Of a stretch of 64,000 nt of DNA, positions 44,591 through 55,690 are shown one piece after another. Position 1 is the first letter of the stretch. The number at the start of each line of letters is the position of its first letter. A program made the position numbers and the translations under genes. The DNA comes from Dysidea avara. Taxonomy: Eukaryota > Porifera > Demospongiae > Dictyoceratida > Dysideidae. The stretch spans positions 2,775,926 to 2,839,925 of the forward strand of contig NC_089281.1 of assembly GCF_963678975.1 (NCBI RefSeq). The letters are read 5' to 3'. The notes under the pieces are model-generated. The model did no database searches, was not told the origin of the DNA, and saw nothing but the letters and a program-made list of their open reading frames with translations.

Positions 44591-46020
44591 TATTACTAAA
44601 TGGCTGTGATATTGGCTGCTGGCTATTATTCTACTACTTGTAGCTTGTTGCAGCTATGTAATCTGCTTGCAGCATGGCTGCTGTTCCTTCTTGTAGCCTT
44701 CTGCTGCTGTTACCCTACTGCTGACCTTGCTATTTTGCAGCTGCTACTATTTGCCTCAATGGTTCCCTGCTTCAACTCTTAAAGCCGGCATGCTGCACCT
44801 GAGTGCTGAAGCTTGTCGTTATCATTATATTTTGTTGTTGTAGTTGCTTATACATAATTATGTTGTTACAACTGTTTCAGTGAGTCTATACTGATTGATG
44901 AGTTAGTTTTAATCGCTAGACAGATGTTTATAACATCGTGAGCGAATTGATAATTAAGTTTTGTGTGTGTGTAGTTGTGTTGTGTGTGTATTGATAATTA
45001 AGTTTTGTGTGTGTGTAGTTGTGTTGTGTGTGTATGTGTGTAGTGTGTGTATGTTGTGTGGGGTTCAGTACTTTTAAGTACTATGTATGTCAACGCCTCC
45101 ACGCGGTGAACCCCGGGAAACAGTAGTATATTGTTTACTGGCCAAAGTTGACAAAAGGAGTCTGTATTTTGTGTGTGGAGTTCATGCAGGATGTCGCTTG
45201 ATGGCGTCACTCTGTACATGTCAGGCTTTTTCTCCTGCTGAGGATTAGCACACCTCACAGGGTACAAACATTCGTGCACTCAGAACTAGTTTAGCTCAGA
45301 AGTTTGACATGTGTGGAACCTGGCTTCATGGAATGTTAGAACCTTACTAGATGTTGATGGTCCAATTGAAACTGCATGCAAGATGTTGTGATGATGTGGA
45401 TAGTCACATCTTAGTTTACTTGTACCAACACAGTAAAATCGTATCTCAGGGTGGTTAAGAACTGAAGTTCTCCTGATAGCATGCTCCAGACCTCCAGAAT
45501 GGCACCCATGTCTGTTGTGTGCTTCAAAAAGCTTCACCTCTTAACTCTTTAGCCTGCATCAGCATGCAGAAGCAAGCAGCCTTGTGCAGTGTATATGCAG
45601 CTAGAGTAACAGTACACTAAATGCACTTGTAGGCATGCTGCAAGAAGCACCAATTCAACAACAAGCTTCAAAGTAACTGCGACAGCTGCTACAAGTATAT
45701 AGCAAACAGCAGTAGTAAAAGCAGCAAGCAAGCAGCAGTCAACAGTAGCAAGCAGCTAGCTGCAGCCATGCACAGTTGCAACCAGCATGCAGCAAGCCAC
45801 AATTGTAAGCAATAGTATAATACCAGTTGCAAATTGTGATTGCTAGTTGCAAGGAGTGGCAGTAAGCCATGCACATAGCAGAAATAGTGACAAAAAAGCA
45901 AACTGCATGTTAGCAGCAACAGCAAGCTACAAGTAGGAATAGCAACCTAAAATAGTAGCAACAGCCATCTGAAAGAAGCAGTAGCCATACACGCAGCTGA
46001 ACTAGTTACAAACAGTACTG
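44515..46020. repeat. CTG/CAG-rich low-complexity DNA in opposite orientations
   Basis: 44515-44780 is rich in GCTGC, GCTTGC and TTGTAGC on the plus strand. 45560-46020 is rich in GCAGCAAGCAAGCAGCAG, the complement. The two blocks form a loose large inverted repeat around 44.8-45.55 kb, which includes two GT-rich patches (44965-45060) and no clear gene. Confidence 0.6.
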
Positions 46021-47190
46021 GCAAGTCATGCATGCACTAAAGTGTAATTAGCACATGTATGTATGGGCTTGCTGTTGGAGCTACAGCGATTTTCCAGTAT
46101 GATACTGATATTACTGAGTAGCATGATTATACATACAGTATATTATGTGACTGGCTGAATTTGCAAAAAGGGGCTTCCAATTTCCAACTTTCATGATTCA
46201 TAACTTTATATCAGATAAAACAAAAGCTTAAAGTTTGGTCAGTAGCAAGCAGCAACATTACATAATGGATGGATAAAATTTCAGGTCTGTATGCTTCTTG
46301 AACACTAAGATATGGTCTTCCAAACTCATACATACATACAATTGGATTAGGATGTGTGGGAAAGACTCTTTTTCACAAATCCAGTCACATATAAATATCC
46401 TGGATGAGATAATTCTTCATGAACATCTGATATGCATACTGAGGAGGATGAAGCATGTTTCACCTTAAATCCACCTCTATATGTAAGATAAAGGTGCAAT
46501 CACCATGTATGCCATCCTAAATTTTCAAAAAAAAATGTATAGCATGCAGTAGATAGACTCTATGATGTATTCTTTGTAGCACATGCAAATTAGAATTATG
46601 AGACACTCGGGGGCTACTATGAGACACCATGTTCGTATGTTAATTGTTTTAGTACAGATAATGATAATTGCCCTAAGAATGGTAGAAAAGCATGGAAGAT
46701 AGCTATTAGTTGACTCAGTATAATATGTAGTTTATATAATTGTGTTCTTGATGTTTTTAGAGTTTGAGTAAGGAGTAGCTAAGACTATCGACAAAACTGT
46801 TTCCATTAAATTGATAAGATATTTACACTTGTAAATTATCATCCAACCAGCTATGTGGTTGACTTATAGCTACAGTGTACCATTTATGATTTTGCAAGGT
46901 GACATTGCCTCTTTCTTAATTCCACTGAAGTTGTTTTAAGCCAACGAACCCATAGCTACCATCTCGCAATACCATGCAGCACATACTCCAATAGGTCAAC
47001 TGTAATATGTACGTGACACTCATGTTGAGTTTGTACACTATTGATAATAACAATAATATTTCTATGTCATTGCATGATACTATATCGTTGGAACTACCAT
47101 CCCTTGGGGAATGCTTACATGAATCAGAATGTCTGAGTGAGAATAATAGTCTTGAAATAATATATAGTCTTTAGAAGCAAGTAATGATAT
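46021..47190. other. Non-coding stretch
   Basis: No gene, RNA or clear repeat recognised. Short ATGAGACAC repeats occur near 46600. Confidence 0.45.
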
Positions 47191-47302
47191 CTGATTTTAG
47201 ATTGCAACATGTAGAAAACCACACGTGAATCCATGACAATTTTGAATCGCAAAAATATTCTCTAGCTAATATATTTTAGATTTTAGACTTTGATTTCAAC
47301 TA

Positions 47303-47603
47303 ATGAGCCTTATCCGCAATTACGTCACAACGCGAAAATAACGCAAAAATGTCGAAAAGTGTGGGGGTCAAGTGGGATACTTTGTATGGAAGGGATAACG
47401 TTTCGAGATGTTCCACGTGAAGAAAGCATGAGAAAACTCTGGTGAGGCTTATTAACTATCTTACTATGTAGGGGCACGCATTTTCGTACTTCTCGAGTAG
47501 TCCTACGGTCTGCTTTTGGTTTCTTCCCAATGGCTCTCTGTACAAAAGGCCCCCACACTTTTCGCCATTTTCGCGTTGTGACGTAATTGCGGATAAGGCT
47601 CAT
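47303..47603. mobile_element. Foldback MITE, copy 1 of 2
   Basis: About 60-bp terminal inverted repeats begin ATGAGCCTTATCCGCAATTA and include CGTCACAACGCGAAAA and AAAAGTGTGGGGG. They nearly meet around a short unique core. The 92-codon minus-strand frame across it follows from the repeats and is not credited as a gene. The other duplication copy (about 58530) lacks it. Confidence 0.85.
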
Positions 47604-47614
47604 TCTGATTATGA

Positions 47615-47939
47615 ATGAGCCTTATCCGCAATTACGTCACAACGCGAAAATAACGCAAAAATGGCGAAAAGTGTGGGGGCCAAGTGGGATGCTTTGTATG
47701 GAAGGGATAACGTTTCGAGATGTTCCACGTGAAGAAAGCATGAGAAAACTCTGGTGAGGCTTATTAACTATCTTACTATGTAGGGGCACGCATTTTCGTA
47801 CTTCTCGAGTAGTCCTACGGTCTGCTTTTGGTTTCTTCCGAGGTTTCTTCCCAATGGCTCTCTGTACAAAAGGCCCCCACACTTTTCGCCCTCGTTTTCG
47901 CCATTTTCGCGTTGTGACGTAATTGCGGATAAGGCTCAT
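47615..47939. mobile_element. Foldback MITE, copy 2 of 2
   Basis: Same element as 47303-47603 with about 24 extra bp, 11 bp downstream in the same orientation. Ends ATGAGCCTTATCCGC and GCGGATAAGGCTCAT. Confidence 0.85.
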
Positions 47940-47980
47940 TACGTGTAGGTCGTCTATTATCTATCGTACGACGTACAACA

Positions 47981-48405
47981 ATGTTAGTGAGAAAACTGTC
48001 TAAAGCGTTAGCATCAATTAGGAGAATACCTCGTAATCGTCAAATAAGACATCATAGTAACCAGACGACATGTTTTCCTTCGCGCACTTTGGTAGAGTTA
48101 CGACACCGCGGACTAGTCGAATTAGAGGGAGAAGACACGTTCAAGTACGTAAGAAACATTTTTGTACTTACTGAGCAAGCTAAACCTGATTTTACAGGTT
48201 ATTGCAGGGGCTAACAACGAATGATATTGACGAGTTATCACCAGACAAACCAGTTCAATACAGCATGTTACTAAACCTGAAGGGAAGAGTGTTATACGAC
48301 TTGTTGATATACCGCCATAAGGAGCTGGGGTGTATGTTAGAGTGTGACAGTGAATCAACCAGTGGGGTTATCAAACATCTCAGGAAATACATGCTACGAT
48401 CAAAG
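47981..48405 (+). CDS. IBA57: IBA57-like mitochondrial protein, exons 1-2 (partial copy 1)
   Basis: Exon 1 (47981-48148) starts MLVRKLSKALASIRRIPRNR, a basic mitochondrial-targeting-type leader, then LVELRHRGLVELEGEDTFKY. After a 59-nt intron (TAC|GTAAGA ... TTGCAG|GGG), exon 2 (48208-48405) gives GLTTNDIDELSPDKP, MLNLKGRVLYDLLIYRHKE and LECDSESTSGVIKHLRKYML RSK, with a donor at 48406. This is the N-terminal part of the folate-binding GcvT-like fold of IBA57/CAF17. That protein helps mature 4Fe-4S proteins in the mitochondrial matrix. The acceptor could be a few bases upstream, since most relatives have LQGL. The later exons, including the conserved Cys motif region, are not found downstream, so the copy looks truncated unless they lie far away. 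Confidence 0.68.
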
Positions 48406-50400
48406 GTTATTATATTCTAATAGTACATTCATTGTATGATGCACTACAACTAGCCAGCTACGGTCAGCAACACTTGCTATAAGTTGATCTGTGACCTTCA
48501 AGTAAACGGTCAAGGCTATTAATAAACAGTTCCAGTCAAGAATAAAACCATACTTACAGTATTTGAAAAGATTTTGTTTGCAATAAGTCAGTTAGGAGAA
48601 AATAAATTAAATAGTTTCAGATAGGCTTATGGTTTCTGGTCACTAGCCATATATTTCAGGAATAGATTAGTAGGTCAGATTTAAAAAAAACTATATTGCT
48701 AACAAAAATTATACTGCACTGTCTGCAGAGATGTCAAATGTCTTTCGGTTACAAGCCACAAACTATTAATGGATATGAGCTTAGTTGCTATTCATTGAGC
48801 TATACATGGCATTTAAGTTTTGGTGTATTAGATTTTGTAGCCAGGGGTGTGGCGGCACTGGTTTTAAGGAATCTATGCCTACAGCCGGATTGCGTTACCT
48901 TTTGAGATAAAATTTTACTCATTGACTACTCTTAATTGATTGTTTTACAACAATTACAACGTAATTTGTATACTGTTAAACAAGTGTATATTATGATTAA
49001 AGTTTTCTCCGGACTTACCAAAGCAATTCCAACTGCTTGTTCTGACTAAATTAGATTGTGTAGTCACTTACTGATAATCTGATGGCTGAAATAAGTGATT
49101 TGTGTCCATGAGATGAACACTCTTAGCAAGACAACTAAAAATTTTGGTTGGACAATGCTTGCAAGAAAGATATAGCAGTCAATCTGTCTAATAAAACAGT
49201 CACTTTTAGTTTTCTGTATGTAGCAACGTACTTAGTTTGTTTCATCTAAAATACTATTTCAGAGCTTCTAAAATGTCCTGGGGATTCAAGCCCCCAGACA
49301 TCCACGAATAGTATCCATGTCTGTTGTATGCTTCAAACTCCACTGTGTAAATTTCATTATCACTTGTGGCTAAAGTCTCGAGCACTAAATATCACTTAAC
49401 TTTGTCTCATGCTCTATTAGTTTGGTGATTAGCTATTCATGTTATACTCTCCACAAGTGGTTATGACACTTGTAGTGACCTTACACGTACGTATAGTGAA
49501 AGTTCACTTGAAATTTTTTAATATTGGTGAGTGGGAGATTGTTTTAAGGGAAGGCAGGAGGGGATTGTAGGTGGCAAGGGTGGCATGTATTCCTTCTGCA
49601 GAATAGTATGTATATGAGCCTAATGTTTTGTAATGAAAAGTGTACGGAGCCTCTTTGAGCACTGATACCTCCTGATTGATGAAATACAATGAATACTGCA
49701 TGGTAAGCCCCACTGAAAAGAGTAGAATTTTTTGATTTGGGAAACCTAAAAGTCACATGAGATGTACAATGAAGAAAACAAGATTGAAGCAAACAAGATT
49801 GTTTACATTGCAGTAAAATGTAACTTATAAATTTGAACAGCCTTCTTGCTTGAAAGCATGGGTGGATGTACATGAACTGTATGAATTTCCCGGTTCATGG
49901 TAAACACAATAAGTCAACTCCATAGCCTGTTACACTTGTGACTTTAAATAAGTAGCTGTGATTTATTTTTAGTATAGTCACTGTACAAATTGCTCTATTG
50001 CTATAACTCCAAGAGTATTGTTCACCAGATAAGGCTGAAACTTTAACAGCCCATTAGTTGTTTCCTCTAGACGACAAAGAAGCCATGAAAGAAGCTTGAG
50101 AAAAATGTGAACTATAATAGTTGGGTCCCATGAAGGAAATGCGACTATAGTTTGGGTCACAAATGTTGTTTCGTTCTGAATAGAATTTCTAGGAACATTA
50201 CTGGTAGTTTAGTAAGTTCTGACAAGTTAATTGTCATGTTTACTAGTTGTTTGTCTCTTCAGGTAACAGCTAAAGATGTTTCCAATGAATATTCAGTTAT
50301 AGAGTTATAGCAGGTCATTCTTCTCTACTTGAAGATAATGGGCAAAGCGTCTTGGTTGGGAACCAAGACCCTCGCGTGAAGTGTGTTGTTATGCATTTTC
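48406..50400. other. Duplicated non-coding DNA downstream of the IBA57-like exons
   Basis: 48406-48960 matches 59020-59570 and 48960-49677 matches 63300-64000. 49268-49300 contains a G/C-run hairpin (CCTGGGGATTCAAGCCCCCAG). 49677-50400 has no recognised gene. Confidence 0.6.
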
Positions 50401-50478
50401 TCTTATTTTAGTTGTGTATCTGTTTCTGTTGATGTAGGCAACTTGGTGTTAGAGTTGTTGTGTTCAAAAGTGATAGGG

Positions 50479-51160
<682 letters not shown>

Positions 51161-51658
51161 GTTTTGATTTGTGCGTGTATTCACACTGCAGAAACTTGAG
51201 AGGAAAACACCTATTGGAGATTTTCTGTAAGTTGGAAATTTGTAAGTGCTGGCCATTTTTACATAGTTTCTGCCACTTCTCCCACTGCTAACCGATATCA
51301 ATAGACATGGTAGTGTGTCGTGTGGCCAAGAAAGTCAGTGATGCCACACCATTGCAGCCAAGAAATGGCTGCAATGACCTGATTGGAATTACATCATTGC
51401 AGCCATTTTTTGAAGACCACCTTTGATTTCACTTTTGAAGGCTGCACCCTTTTTTACAGCTTAGCTGTTTTTTCATTGATATAATTTATAGAGAGACTGT
51501 AATGGGAACACATACACTGTAGTGTGAAAGCTGGATGGTTCTACAATAGTTTTGGAGAGCCAACTCTAGTGTATATTGTAGCTTATAATTTTCTATCTGC
51601 CAAAATGTGTGTTCATCAATTGTGTTATTGCTTTTCCTTTCTTATTGTTCAGACAAGT

Positions 51659-51812
51659 TATCACACAATACACTGGAGATGTCACTTGGTCACTTAGTCC
51701 GCCACTCTTTATGTTTGTTGTATTAGCAGACTCTTATCATCAACAACGGATGTTGCTTGGAGTTGCTGAAGGCGTGAGAGAGATTCTTCCAGAGAACCGC
51801 ACTACCTTTTGA
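51659..51812 (+). CDS. Possible terminal exon, unrecognised
   Basis: After a pyrimidine-rich TTCTTATTGTTCAG acceptor, about 50 codons read VITQYTGDVTWSLSPPLFMF, then HQQRMLLGVAEGVREI and end RTTF-stop. Composition is protein-like and the flanks are SINEs, so it may be the last exon of a gene whose other exons lie outside the readable context. No family recognised. Confidence 0.3.
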
Positions 51813-51847
51813 GTTCAATTTGGATTATATGAGTGGAGGTACATAAG

Positions 51848-52240
51848 TGTGTGTGTGTCCTAAGTGGCTGGAGCTATTTGAAAGGTTCCAGCCTAGTTAC
51901 ACCAAATTGTTGTTGTTTCTTTGAGGAAGAAACTTTACTCACATTGCTCCAATCTACCCAGCTTTTTAAATGGGGATCTGGTGCATGGCCTGGTGTTAAC
52001 TGGTGAAGCAACCCACCCAGCTATAACATCAACGGGTACCTTGTGTTTACTGGGGAAGCAAATGCCCAACTGTCCATGTCTTGCATAGTGGGTGAAGGTC
52101 TAGGTGGGACTTCTGGTGCCCACACCTTCACCTGTGAGACATGGTACAGGTTACTAGTCCTGCCCCAGGAGAATTTGCCTGCACTGACTCATAGCATCTG
52201 AGTAGTGCACAGGTGGTCCACTGGGTAGGCGTGACCATGC
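51848..52240 (+). repeat. tRNA-derived SINE (family S1), head degraded
   Basis: Begins right after a short GT tract with CCTAAGTGGCTGGAGC. The body (TTGAGGAAGAAACTTTACTC, GGTGAAGGTCTAGGTGGGAC) and 3' end (GGGTAGGCGTGACCATGCTA) match the other S1 copies. Part of the head is deleted. Confidence 0.75.
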
Positions 52241-52910
52241 TAGCACCTATGAAGCAGATTATGAGAAGAAAGCTTCACTCAACTGACTCAAGTAGAACAA
52301 CAAGTATGTATCTACATGGGGAATTAGCGGTGTTGAGGATGTAACATCCCTCAGAATCCTGATGGCACGTTTACTGGTCATAGCCAATCATCCTGTTTTA
52401 TATTTGTTGTATAAATGACGTGCTTTTATTGGTTATTAATGAGATATGGTATATACTGTATTGTGGGTAGTAAATACAACACAGAAGCGAGGCATTGCTA
52501 GCTATATTATAGTGCACTATAAAGCAGATACACAATATAGAAAATGTTGATTTCAGCTACAGGATTTTTTTACATGCTGCATGCATTTCACAGTGTTGAA
52601 ATGTACATCCTCATTTCCAGCACCATTCTAGATGCAGTAAATCTTTCTCTATTCTCTGCAGGAAACTCCATGAATTTTCTAAATATGAAATGTTGTTGAA
52701 ATGCACATTTTGTACTCATGTACTACAAGCTGACAAGCAACTTTTTTCCCAGTGTGTGTACAAGTCTACATTTAACCATGTACGTAATAATTGCAAATAG
52801 TCAATAAAAATATATCAGAGCTAATGTTAATAAGAATAGATATAAGCTACACAACATTTGTATATATGTACATAACTATAAATAGTTAAAGCAGTAGTTG
52901 TTGATATACT

Positions 52911-53536
52911 TCACTGTATGTAAAGTGTTAACTGATCCACAAAGATAGCTTCATTGCCAAAACTTTCATCAGTACAAATCCTCACTTCCACATCATCCAT
53001 ATAGTAGCCATATCCAACTCCCTATAGAACCATGGTAGGTTGGGGTTATCACAACAAGTGTTACCAGTAGGACAGTCAAGACCATCCCACAAAGGATCGG
53101 ACAAGTAATAGGTATTGATATCAGTAGAAGCTGGTCCATTATTGCCAGATTCACAATAAAAATTTGAGCCAGTAAAAGCATCTGCAGGTGAGTTGCAATT
53201 ACAGCTTGGATCTTGATGTGCAACTTCATATGTCCAAATGTGTTGATGAGGACTACCATGTGTAATAGATAATCCATCATTGAAGGACTGGATGATACCA
53301 TCGGGTGTTCCTTTCTGATAACCTCTAGCCATTCCACAAACTTTTTGGTAACTTATTCCTTTAGAGGAGAATAGTATGGGATAACATCCAGCATTGTCAC
53401 TTGGTGATCTACAAAAACTGATGTCATCTTGCGAGCTCTTGTTCCATCCAGTTGGACATTCATCTCCTCTGGTAATGTTAACACTAGCAATTCTAGTCCA
53501 TCCACCAATATTACCACATACTACTCGTTGCTCCAT
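52911..53536 (-). pseudogene. Secreted-protein gene copy, 5' truncated and frameshifted
   Basis: Starts abruptly at MEQRVVCGNIGGWTRI (53536) without signal peptide or modules. It runs through the C-terminal domain (ISFCRSPSDNAGC, ITHGSPHQHIWTYEV, DPLWDGLDCP, NLPWFYREL). A 2-bp insertion (CATATAGTAG for CATAGTAG near 53001) then shifts the frame within DDVEVRIC. The remaining C-terminal codons are readable out of frame to 52911. The truncation point (MEQRVV) is close to that of the 30.6-kb copy, suggesting a shared breakpoint at the module boundary. Confidence 0.85.
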
Positions 53537-53539
53537 ATT

Positions 53540-54320
53540 AGAGTAGAGATTTTCAACTAAATTAAATAATTAACATTCCATGCATTCATTGGTATGACAA
53601 ATATTGTGCTATTTTTCAGGGTCATTTTAGTACAAACCCCACCTCAATTGGTGGTTCCTATCAAAAGATATAAGCAAAAGAAGTTGACAGTGTGATGATT
53701 TTTGTGTGCAGTATTTTCAATGCTTTTTACATACATTGCATGGCACCAAACACAATATTCAAAGTTTCATAAATCTAGATAGGAAACTAATGACATGAAA
53801 TTTTCACCACATAACTATTTTATGGAGAACAGCATATGAGCTAGGTAAAACCTCTCAAGAGTGACCACTTCTTTGTAGACTGACCACTCAAAATAATAAA
53901 TGAATAAAGCAAGTGATTCACAAATAAAACTGTGTGTATTATGTAATACTAAGTATACACAGGTACCCAATGCATTTTCAAGGATAACTAACTAGAAAAA
54001 TCAGTAATATTACATAACATGGTAAGTAATGGCATCAGAAATCACAATTAACAAATACTTTGGAAACATGACAATCAGATAACAAAATGTAAGAGAAATA
54101 TTATTATTGTTTGGACACTGTTCAGCTTTATTTGTCACATTGTAAGCACTAAGGATGATAATTATTATATAACACAATGACATCACTGTACTACAAAGAG
54201 AAATTATAAATAGTTTCTGACCAAAATTACAATCACTGAAGCTGCTATAAAATAGATCAAAACAGCAGTAAATACACTGGAATATAACATCAGGTAAGTG
54301 TGGAACCATGTAAGGCTGGT
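53540..54320. other. Non-coding or weakly coding stretch
   Basis: A minus-strand frame (54010-54300) has hydrophobic segments (SLCSTVMSLCYIIIIILSAY) but runs straight into the hAT MITE and shows no recognised domain, so it is not called a gene. Confidence 0.35.
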
Positions 54321-54608
54321 CATAGGCAATTCTAAGGGGGGCCATGGCCCTCCCTGTTAAAAAATAACTTAAAAAATCTTGGGGAAAAGTTGCTGTATAG
54401 ATTGGCATTGTTATTTTTAGCATTTTTCATGTTTTTAGAACAAATTTTAGGCTGTTGTCAAGCCTTTAAATTGCAAAAATCCTGCAGCTTCTGGGGGTTG
54501 CACCCCCAGACCCCCCTGAAAATTCTACTTTATGCCATAGCCAAACAACAATAGTTATGCTGTTCCCTACTTGGCCCCCCCTGTAGGTCAGGTCTAGAAT
54601 CGCCACTG
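54321..54608. mobile_element. hAT-like MITE, 288 bp
   Basis: Ends CATAGGCAATTCTAAGGGGG and CAGTGGCGATTCTAGA (read inward) with a perfect 8-bp duplication AGGCTGGT at 54313-54320 and 54609-54616. Contains a CTTCTGGGGGTTGCACCCCC hairpin also typical of other elements here. No coding capacity. Confidence 0.85.
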
Positions 54609-54710
54609 AGGCTGGTATCACATGCCGGGCCAGTATCCACTTTTGAAAAGATTATGCTCAACCTTGAACCTTCTATTGCAATTCCGCGCAAGACAACAAA
54701 CTGCTCACCT

Positions 54711-54962
54711 TCAAACTATACTTGCATCGATGCAGAGGGATGCCTTGAAGTCCAGGGTGATTGTAATGCTGAATTCTGAACAGTGTTAGATGGCGATTTA
54801 CCTTTAAAAGGGCCATATTTTCGTCGTAATCCAATGTCAATCGTCCTCCAATCAAAAAACACACGGCATAATCGAAATCAGCATATACGGTTTGCCCAGG
54901 AACACTTTCTTCGTCCTCATCTGCCACAGATTCACGCGGAAACACTCGGAAACTTTGGCTAT
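54711..54962 (-). CDS. Possible internal exon, unrecognised
   Basis: On the minus strand an acceptor-like ...AATACAG is followed by about 84 open codons: TGDSQSFRVFPRESVADEDE, then VYADFDYAVCFLIGGRLTLD, LLKVNRHLTLFRIQHYNHPG and HRCKYSLK. It ends at a consensus donor (TTGAAG|GTGAGC). GC content and residue mix are gene-like and there is no in-frame start nearby, so it would be an internal exon. No family recognised and no partner exon located. Confidence 0.33.
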
Positions 54963-55367
54963 CACCGGTGCTGTATTCTTCCAATTAGAATTACGTACGC
55001 AATTATTTGTATGGGATTCCTATGGGGATATTTATTTCTCAAACTTTGATTTGACATATTTCAATAAATACCGCATGGATTTTAATCCAGTAAAGTGCAT
55101 TACGAAGTATGAAGCACTGACTACCATTAACTAGAACGGCAGTTTGTGAAACATTTATTGCAGGTATGTAATTTAAGTAGCAAAAATATGTGTGAAAAAT
55201 TGGTTGGTTGGAAACCGCTAATTACAGTAGGGTTTCCACTCAAAATAGGAAGGTGCTTCATTCTGTTGTTTTGGGAGATTTTCAGACAGATTTACCTTTA
55301 AGATAAAGCAAACAAGTGCTAATTTGTTATTGGAATGTTTGCAGCAGTCACTATCAACACAATTTAC

Positions 55368-55690
55368 AGGGGCGGATCCAGAGTTTGGAAAGAGGGGGGG
55401 CACCTTTCTGAAAAACAGTTGAAGACCAAAAAAAACTTGCTGAAAACCAGTCGAAGACCAAAAAAAAAAAAAAAAAAAAAAGGTCATGACAATAATAGCT
55501 AGTTATCCTTACCAACTATATCACGTCTGTTATGTAAAATAAAATCCTATTTATAGCTTCATAGGTAAGCTACACTGCCTCATGAACATTGTGACTGCTT
55601 TATTAGAGTAATTGACTGCTCTATTAGAGTATCTCGATCTTGTATGCAATTTCTTGAAGGGGGGGGGGGGGGGGGGGGGGGGGGGGGTAG
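55368..55690. mobile_element. Partial hAT-like element with poly-A and poly-G tracts
   Basis: CAGGGGCGGATCCAGAG at 55369 resembles the inner end of the LINE insertion at 35757. A roughly 23-A run lies at about 55459-55481. Two copies of the CTATTAGAGTA motif follow, then about 28 Gs at 55660-55687. The right terminus is not identifiable. Confidence 0.45.

Larger units (their letters stand above)
47190..49700 (+). repeat. Segmental duplication, copy 1 (partner 57385-64000)
   Basis: From CATGTAGAAAACCA at 47210 to the end of the corresponding block near 49677, the sequence matches 57404 to 64000 when insertions are removed. The window ends inside the duplication, so its true right end is unknown. 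Confidence 0.85.

Noticed and set aside
44600-45925. Cys/Leu/Ala-rich frames in the CTG/CAG-rich blocks
   Set aside because: Low-complexity translation; frames appear on both strands and lack any domain.
47325-47939. 92- and 100-codon minus-strand frames starting MSLIRNYVTTRKWRK
   Set aside because: They lie wholly within the foldback MITEs and are produced by the inverted arms; no independent sign of coding.
54010-54423. Minus-strand frame with several hydrophobic segments, a candidate membrane protein
   Set aside because: Its N-terminal part is the hAT MITE, and AT-rich DNA readily gives Ile/Leu/Phe-rich frames; no domain or splice support.
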